A stretch of DNA of 19,294 nucleotides from an uncultured Rickettsiales bacterium (GTDB lineage: Bacteria; Pseudomonadota; Alphaproteobacteria; UBA8366). Positions 15,276 through 19,294 of the stretch are shown here, piece after piece; position 1 is the stretch's first letter; each line of letters starts with the position of its first letter. The translations under genes were made by a program, and so were the position numbers. Below the pieces are notes generated by a model. The model was not told where the DNA came from. It was given only the letters and a program-made list of their open reading frames with translations, and did no database searches. The stretch spans positions 1 to 19,294 of the forward strand of contig CAJWTF010000068.1 of the NCBI GenBank assembly GCA_913046825.1, in the 5' to 3' direction.

Positions 15276-16565
15276 CTAAGCGGGCTCCCGATCATCGATG
15301 GCGGCACGCAACATCGAATCTCCCAAAACTTGGGTCGCTATAAAAAAGTCATCCATGTCCATCGCTTCGTTTGGATTATGGCTGCCTTTCGCATTGCGCA
15401 CGAATATCATGCCCGACGCCACGCCCGCATTGGCGAAAACAGACGAGTCGTGCCCAGCACCCGACGGCATGACCTCATGTGCAATTTCATTGTCATCACA
15501 GACCTGCTGCAACATGCCGACAATTTCAGGAGACATCACCGCCGGGTCCGTCAGGCTGGGCTCACCAAGATCGAACGTCACACCGCGTTTGGCACCGACG
15601 GCATCGCATTCCGACCGCAGTAATGCTCCGAAAGATTTCAATGTCTTCAAATCCTGGCTTCGATATTCCAAGGCGAACGTCACCTCGCCCGGCACCCGGG
15701 ACACCGCATGCTGATTGGAATCGGTCTCAACCACGCCGGCGGTAAGAACGAGGTCTTCACCCCATTCCAACAAGACGCGCCAATGTTCATCCAATCGAAC
15801 GAGGAGATCGGACATCGCCAGCACAGCATCATGGCGGAGCCATCGCGGTACCGCACCCGAATGCGCCGCTTCCCCTCGGCAAACTACGCGGCGATGGCGG
15901 ACGTTCCCCCGAATACCGGTCACAATACCAACCGGCTTTTCCAGCGCGATCAGAACCGGCCCCTGCTCAATATGCAGCTCAAACCAACTATCGAAGCAAT
16001 CCGGACTGCGCAGAATTTCACCGGCGCGGAGGGGATCGATCTCGGCGCCACTTGCCCGCATGCAATCCTCCAATATCCGCACGCCGTCGCGATGAGGTGA
16101 TGTCAGGTCCGCGTCCGTGAGTTTCCCGAACAGGGCGCGCGAGCCGAAATAGCACGGCCCACCAAACCAGGCACTTTCTTCGCCGCGTAAGGCAATGAGC
16201 TCGACGTCGCGCCGCACGCGACCAAGATCCCGCAGCCCAAGCAAAACCATAAACCCTGCGATGACGCCGGCAGCGCCATCGAAATTGCCACCTTCAGGCA
16301 CGCTGTCTAAATGCGAGCCGGTGGCGACGGTCGGCAGTCCGGATTCTTCACCAGGCAGGCGGATGATCAAATTCCGGGCGGCGTCCCATTCGACTTCAAA
16401 ACCTTCGGAGACAGCTAAACGCTCAAGCATTTCCATCGCCGCGGTCTCACCCAAACCATAGGTTTCACGAGAGACGCCAACACCGTCGAAGGAATTTTCA
16501 CGGAGGTCGGACAAGAACGTCCGAGCGATATCACATGACCGCGGCCCCATCGCCAAACGAGTCAT
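15276..16565 (-). CDS. M20-type Zn-dependent amidohydrolase (N-carbamoyl-L-amino acid hydrolase / beta-ureidopropionase / allantoate amidohydrolase family)
   Basis: 429 residues from ATG 16565 (MTRLAMGPRS). The open frame extends 37 codons upstream, but that part is not typical of the family and overlaps a good promoter. Metal ligands are visible: GSHLDSVPEGGNFDG (H85 and D96), the catalytic RGEESAWF (E129/E130), a His in ELHIEQGP, and a late His in GAGHDSSVFA or GSHNPNE. The lid-domain signature AAHSGAVPRWLRHDA replaces the usual HAGTTPM..RxDA. Members cleave N-carbamoyl amino acids, beta-ureidopropionate, allantoate or ureidoglycine-type substrates to CO2 and NH3. The neighbouring pyrE hints at a pyrimidine-derived ureide, but that is inference. 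It has no Shine-Dalgarno and is probably leaderless. The stop TAG abuts the pyrE ATG. Confidence 0.88.
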   Translation of the reverse strand: MTRLAMGPRSCDIARTFLSDLRENSFDGVGVSRETYGLGETAAMEMLERLAVSEGFEVEWDAARNLIIRLPGEESGLPTVATGSHLDSVPEGGNFDGAAGVIAGFMVLLGLRDLGRVRRDVELIALRGEESAWFGGPCYFGSRALFGKLTDADLTSPHRDGVRILEDCMRASGAEIDPLRAGEILRSPDCFDSWFELHIEQGPVLIALEKPVGIVTGIRGNVRHRRVVCRGEAAHSGAVPRWLRHDAVLAMSDLLVRLDEHWRVLLEWGEDLVLTAGVVETDSNQHAVSRVPGEVTFALEYRSQDLKTLKSFGALLRSECDAVGAKRGVTFDLGEPSLTDPAVMSPEIVGMLQQVCDDNEIAHEVMPSGAGHDSSVFANAGVASGMIFVRNAKGSHNPNEAMDMDDFFIATQVLGDSMLRAAIDDREPA

Positions 16566-16601
16566 CGTACCAATTGTCGTATAATTGATTGTAGCCGTCA
16601 A
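16566..16601 (-). promoter_or_regulatory. Sigma70-like promoter giving a probable leaderless mRNA
   Basis: On the minus strand TTGACG (16601-16596) is followed after exactly 17 bp by GACAAT (16578-16573). The hydrolase ATG begins 7 bp after that -10, where the first transcribed base would fall. No Shine-Dalgarno precedes the ATG, in agreement with a leaderless message. An alternative -10, TACAAT, lies further upstream and would give a leader of about 20 nt, still without a ribosome-binding site. Confidence 0.5.
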
Positions 16602-16705
16602 AACCACCCCCAGACAGGATATGACAATGATTGACCCATGCTCGAATTCGGAAGCAACAAACCGTATATAGCGCATAGTGTGGCTACAAGTCGGATTTTC
16701 GACCG

Positions 16706-17190
16706 CTAATTATCAGGTCTTAATATCCTCATCAGTCCGCTAAGGGCCGCATGCGCAACATTCGCAATCACCAAGATCTCGGCAGACTCTCCATGGCAGC
16801 TAAACGGTAAAATCAGGCGCTGACAGGCTTTCACTTTTGAATCAGGTGGCGGTGCGTGCCGCGTGAACAGAGGTTCCTTGCGGTGCATGGACGCGAGACA
16901 AGCGGCATTGAAAATTGCCCCATCCCCACGTTACGCACGGTAAGATTCTGACCGGTGCGGTCTTCCGCGTAACGCGAAGCGATAAAACTGTCGTGGAGAC
17001 GATAAGTAAGGTCTTCGCTCTCCACAGCCTTCTCAATCACCATGATGTAACCCAGAAGTAGCTTCATCGTTTCCGGCTCGAAGGATCGATAACGAGGCAG
17101 GTCGTCATCCCCTCTCAGGGCGTGCCAAAGTCGGCAAGCGTCATCCAGCCAAGTTTCCTCGATTTGAAGTGAGCCCGGATTCCATATCAA
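16706..17190 (-). pseudogene. PAS_5-like domain protein with a single frameshift
   Basis: The first frame (from TTG 17190) carries LWHALRGDDDLPRYRSFEPE, the LLLGYIMVIEKAVES segment and YRLHDSFIASRY then GQNLT, the typical start of alphaproteobacterial PAS_5-family proteins. At a GGGG run (16918-16921) the coding sense passes to the -1 frame, which then reads ASMHRKEPLFTRHAPP, RLILPFSCHGESAEILVIAN and ends at TAG 16706. Adding one G restores a protein of about 160 residues, the family length. As it stands, the first frame ends in noise (CTARNLCSRGTHRHLIQK). PAS_5 proteins are thought to be small sensory proteins; no ligand can be named. There is no ATG or good ribosome-binding site for the start, and the frame upstream of the TTG meets a TGA that ends the 27-codon ORF. 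Confidence 0.65.
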
Positions 17191-17214
17191 GTTGAGCTCA
17201 GCGGAGCCGCATTC

Positions 17215-17298
17215 TCAGATGAAAAGTTCAACAGCCTGCCAATCGTCATCGGCGATCAGCCGGGAGAGACGGTCGTCGTCTTCGCTCCAAACACTCAT
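17215..17298 (-). CDS. 27-residue acidic ORF overlapping the M20D gene (ATGA)
   Basis: ATG 17298 overlaps the TGA of the amidohydrolase gene (ATGA), the usual signature of translational coupling. The product begins MSVWSEDDDRLSRLIAD, is acidic (DDD twice) and ends DDWQAVELFI. I recognise no family. Its stop is in the same reading frame as the PAS_5-like gene 24 bp further on, so it might also be that gene's original N-terminus behind a nonsense change. Weak evidence as an independent gene. Confidence 0.3.
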   Translation of the reverse strand: MSVWSEDDDRLSRLIADDDWQAVELFI

Positions 17299-18467
17299 AC
17301 AGGCGATAGTTCCTGTTCCACCAGCGCCGCCCAATAACTGGCGCCATAGAGCGCAGCCTCGTCGTTGAAGTCGTATTTCGGATTGTGCACGACACAACCG
17401 CCGTCCTCGCCTTCCCCGTTACCGACACGGATATAACATCCGGGGCGTTCCTGCAGCATCCAAGCAAAATCCTCGGAGCCCATGGTCGGTGGATGATCGG
17501 TATTAACGTTTTCCGCGCCGACGACGATCGCCGCCGCGGCCGCCGCTTTTAAGGTTTCCTCCGGCGTATTGACCAAGACGGGATAGCGCCGGTCATAGAT
17601 GATTTCAGCCGTCAGTCCATGCGCGCTGGCGATCCCCTCGATGACCTGCCTCATACGCGCTTCCACCGTATCCTGCACCGCTCGGCCGAGTGCACGGCAT
17701 GTTCCTTTGATGCTCACGGTCTCGGGAATGACGTTCATATTTGTGCCGGCGTGAAACTGGGTCACGCTGATAACAGCGGCCTCGATTGGGTTGGTCGTCC
17801 GCGAGACGATGCGCTGCAACGCCGTGACGATTTCCGCCCCCGTTACGATCGGATCCGCGCCCTGATGGGGATGCGCCGCATGTGATCCCTTGCCCTTAAC
17901 GGTGATCTCAAACATGTCGGCGGAAGCCATCGACGGGCCGACCCGCATCCCGAACTTACCAATGGGGAGGCCCGGTTGATTGTGCATGCCGTATACCGCT
18001 TCCACCGGGAACAGCTCGAACAATCCGTCCTCGCACATCACGCGTCCGCCCGCTTCGTTTTCTTCCGCCGGCTGAAAGATGAACTGGACGGTACCGTTGA
18101 AGCGTCGGGTCTCGGACAGGTATTTTGCAGCACCCAGCAGCATCGTCGTGTGGCCATCGTGCCCACAAGCGTGCATCTTGCCGGCATGTGTCGAGACATG
18201 ATCAAAAGTATTTTCCTCATGGATATCGAGCGCATCCAAATCGGCCCGCAGGCCAATAGCGCGATTCGAATTGCCGACAGATAACGTCCCAACCACACCG
18301 GTCGTGGCGAGCCCGCGATGGACGTCTAAGCCGAACGACTCGAGTTTTTCTGCGACGATGTTAGAGGTCCTTGTCTCTTCAAATGCAGTCTCTGGATGAG
18401 CGTGAATGTCACGCCGCCACGTCCACATTTCCGCAGCGAACGCCGCGATCTCTTCCTTCACCGCCAT
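17295..18467 (-). CDS. M20D family amidohydrolase (N-acyl amino acid / hippurate hydrolase-like)
   Basis: 390 residues, full length for the M20D family (hippurate hydrolase, IAA-amino acid hydrolase, N-acetyl-amino acid deacetylases). These remove an acyl group from N-acylated amino acids in the cytoplasm. The metal site is complete: C101 and H103 in KMHACGHDGHT, E135/E136 in QPAEENEAGG, H162 in GMHNQPGL, and a late His in VVHNPKYDFND. The lid-domain motif KGKGSHAAHPHQGADP is typical. GAGAAAGGG lies upstream of ATG 18467. It follows the enolase-superfamily gene by 20 bp, so the two share an operon, and its stop overlaps the ATG of the 27-codon ORF. The acyl group and amino acid are not readable from sequence. 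Confidence 0.93.
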   Translation of the reverse strand: MAVKEEIAAFAAEMWTWRRDIHAHPETAFEETRTSNIVAEKLESFGLDVHRGLATTGVVGTLSVGNSNRAIGLRADLDALDIHEENTFDHVSTHAGKMHACGHDGHTTMLLGAAKYLSETRRFNGTVQFIFQPAEENEAGGRVMCEDGLFELFPVEAVYGMHNQPGLPIGKFGMRVGPSMASADMFEITVKGKGSHAAHPHQGADPIVTGAEIVTALQRIVSRTTNPIEAAVISVTQFHAGTNMNVIPETVSIKGTCRALGRAVQDTVEARMRQVIEGIASAHGLTAEIIYDRRYPVLVNTPEETLKAAAAAAIVVGAENVNTDHPPTMGSEDFAWMLQERPGCYIRVGNGEGEDGGCVVHNPKYDFNDEAALYGASYWAALVEQELSPV

Positions 18468-18487
18468 GAAACTTATCCCTTTCTCAG

Positions 18488-19294
18488 TTATACTCGGAAG
18501 CGGGTCACCGCGCCCTCGTCCAACATCAATCCATGTCCCGGCGCGTCGAGCGGCGCCATCATACCGCCTGACGGTTCCGGCATATTTTGCAGAATTTCCG
18601 TCGAGCGCGGCATGTATTCGACCATATCACCAACCGGAACGGAAGCCAGCAAGTGCACATGAACCTCGGGGACGACATGACCGCAGACCGGCACGTTATA
18701 CGCCTCGCCAAGAGCCGCCATTTTCCGCCACGGCGTGATTCCACCGACCCGGGCCAGATCGAGGATGATCACATCGAGCGCCCGCGCCTCCAAACACTCG
18801 CGCGTCTGCGCCAATGTGTAATAGTGCTCGCCGCCAGTCACCGGCATATCGAACATATCGCGCAACTTCCCGAGCCCGATATAATCTTGATGGTCGATCG
18901 GGTCCTCAAGCCAACCTGCGCCCGCCTCTTGGAGAACCCGCCCCGCTTCAACGGCTTGGGTATAGCTCCACCCCTCAGTCGCATCGACCATGACCGTCAC
19001 ATCGGGACCGGCGGCATCTTTCGCATGACGTACCCGTTCCGCCTGCTCCGCCGCAGGAGCGGTGTGACTCAATCTAAGTTTAACGCCGCCATAACCCGCA
19101 TCGGAGTATTCGCGAATGGACTTTTGCAAGTCGTCGACCGGCACGCTGTACCACATCCGATCGCTCGCATAGGCCACCACTTTGTGACAGTAGCAGCCAA
19201 GCATCCGAAAAATCGGTTGGCCGAGAGTTTTGCCGAGCGCATCCCATATCGCGATATCGAGCGGCGCCAACGACCAGTGCAACAACCCGCCAGG
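18488..19294 (-). CDS. Enolase-superfamily enzyme, mandelate racemase subgroup (N-terminus outside window)
   Basis: 268 residues are visible; the N-terminal capping domain is cut by the window end. The barrel keeps three acidic metal ligands (the Asp of VMVDATEGW, and the Glu residues of WLEDP and TGGEHYY) and the His-Asp dyad of the mandelate racemase subgroup: Asp in ILDLARVGGITPW and His in GHVVPEVHVHLLASVP, followed by the MVEYMP Glu. The usual K-x-K on the second strand is VKLRL, that is K-x-R, so the second general base is Arg instead of Lys. Loss of one base argues for acid-sugar dehydration more than racemisation. Relatives dehydrate galactonate, tartrate, rhamnonate and similar acids; the substrate here is open. 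First visible gene of the operon with the M20D amidohydrolase 20 bp downstream. Confidence 0.88.
   Translation of the reverse strand, partial: PGGLLHWSLAPLDIAIWDALGKTLGQPIFRMLGCYCHKVVAYASDRMWYSVPVDDLQKSIREYSDAGYGGVKLRLSHTAPAAEQAERVRHAKDAAGPDVTVMVDATEGWSYTQAVEAGRVLQEAGAGWLEDPIDHQDYIGLGKLRDMFDMPVTGGEHYYTLAQTRECLEARALDVIILDLARVGGITPWRKMAALGEAYNVPVCGHVVPEVHVHLLASVPVGDMVEYMPRSTEILQNMPEPSGGMMAPLDAPGHGLMLDEGAVTRFRV

Noticed and set aside
16566..16676. Longer start of the carbamoylase-like gene, adding a hydrophobic stretch that resembles a signal anchor
   Set aside because: The extension lacks a ribosome-binding site, overlaps a good -35/-10 pair, and M20 enzymes of this group are cytoplasmic and start near residue 38 of this frame.

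Overview
The window looks like chromosomal DNA of an alphaproteobacterium. The evidence is a fairly GC-rich coding sequence, a small CHCC zinc-finger protein next to polA, an alphaproteobacterial-type PyrE, a PAS_5-like regulator, and many amino-acid and glutathione-linked catabolic enzymes. No phage, transposase, CRISPR or plasmid replication gene was seen. Species-level assignment is not possible by eye. Most genes lie on the minus strand. The plus strand carries an alpha/beta hydrolase lipoprotein, a tRNA-Arg and an aminotransferase.

Layout. (1) 1-4545, minus: zf-CHCC protein, then polA, a hairpin, an Ldh_2-family malate/lactate-type dehydrogenase, and a glutathione S-transferase cut by the window edge. 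(2) 4599-5703, plus: a secreted lipid-anchored serine hydrolase whose stop codon lies inside the 5' end of a tRNA-Arg(CCG). (3) 5704-7282: a gene-poor stretch behind the tRNA. It holds two inverted repeats, a 42-codon ORF with a strong ribosome-binding site, an unrecognised gene interrupted by a stop, and the wreck of a LysE-type exporter; it looks like an old insertion scar. (4) 7283-12518, minus: a molybdopterin oxidoreductase, a second GST, a 419-bp spacer, and a trimethylamine-dehydrogenase-like flavoprotein. (5) 12622-13317, minus: a lipoprotein metallopeptidase with an internal in-frame TGA. (6) 13414-14613, plus: a class I aminotransferase. (7) 14622-19294, minus: an enolase-superfamily enzyme (N-terminus outside), an M20D amidohydrolase, a 27-codon ORF, a frameshifted PAS_5-like gene, then a new transcription start for an N-carbamoyl-amino-acid-hydrolase-like enzyme directly abutting pyrE.

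How it fits together. The right-hand part (M20D amidohydrolase, carbamoylase/ureidohydrolase, PyrE, aminotransferase, enolase-superfamily enzyme) reads as scavenging of N-acylated or N-carbamoylated amino acids, ureides or acid sugars. The middle part (orphan Mo enzyme, GST, TMADH-like flavoprotein) reads as redox catabolism of an unknown substrate. These links are inferred from neighbourhood only.

The most unusual property is that several genes (6043-6555, 12622-13317, 16706-17190) are each broken by one or very few lesions in otherwise well-formed reading frames, besides the more decayed LysE remnant. Either the locus is losing genes or the sequence contains point errors. I did not find a convincing new multi-gene system. 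The better leads are the tRNA/CDS overlap with its degenerate flank, the probable leaderless promoter of the carbamoylase-pyrE pair, and the hairpin that covers a ribosome-binding site.
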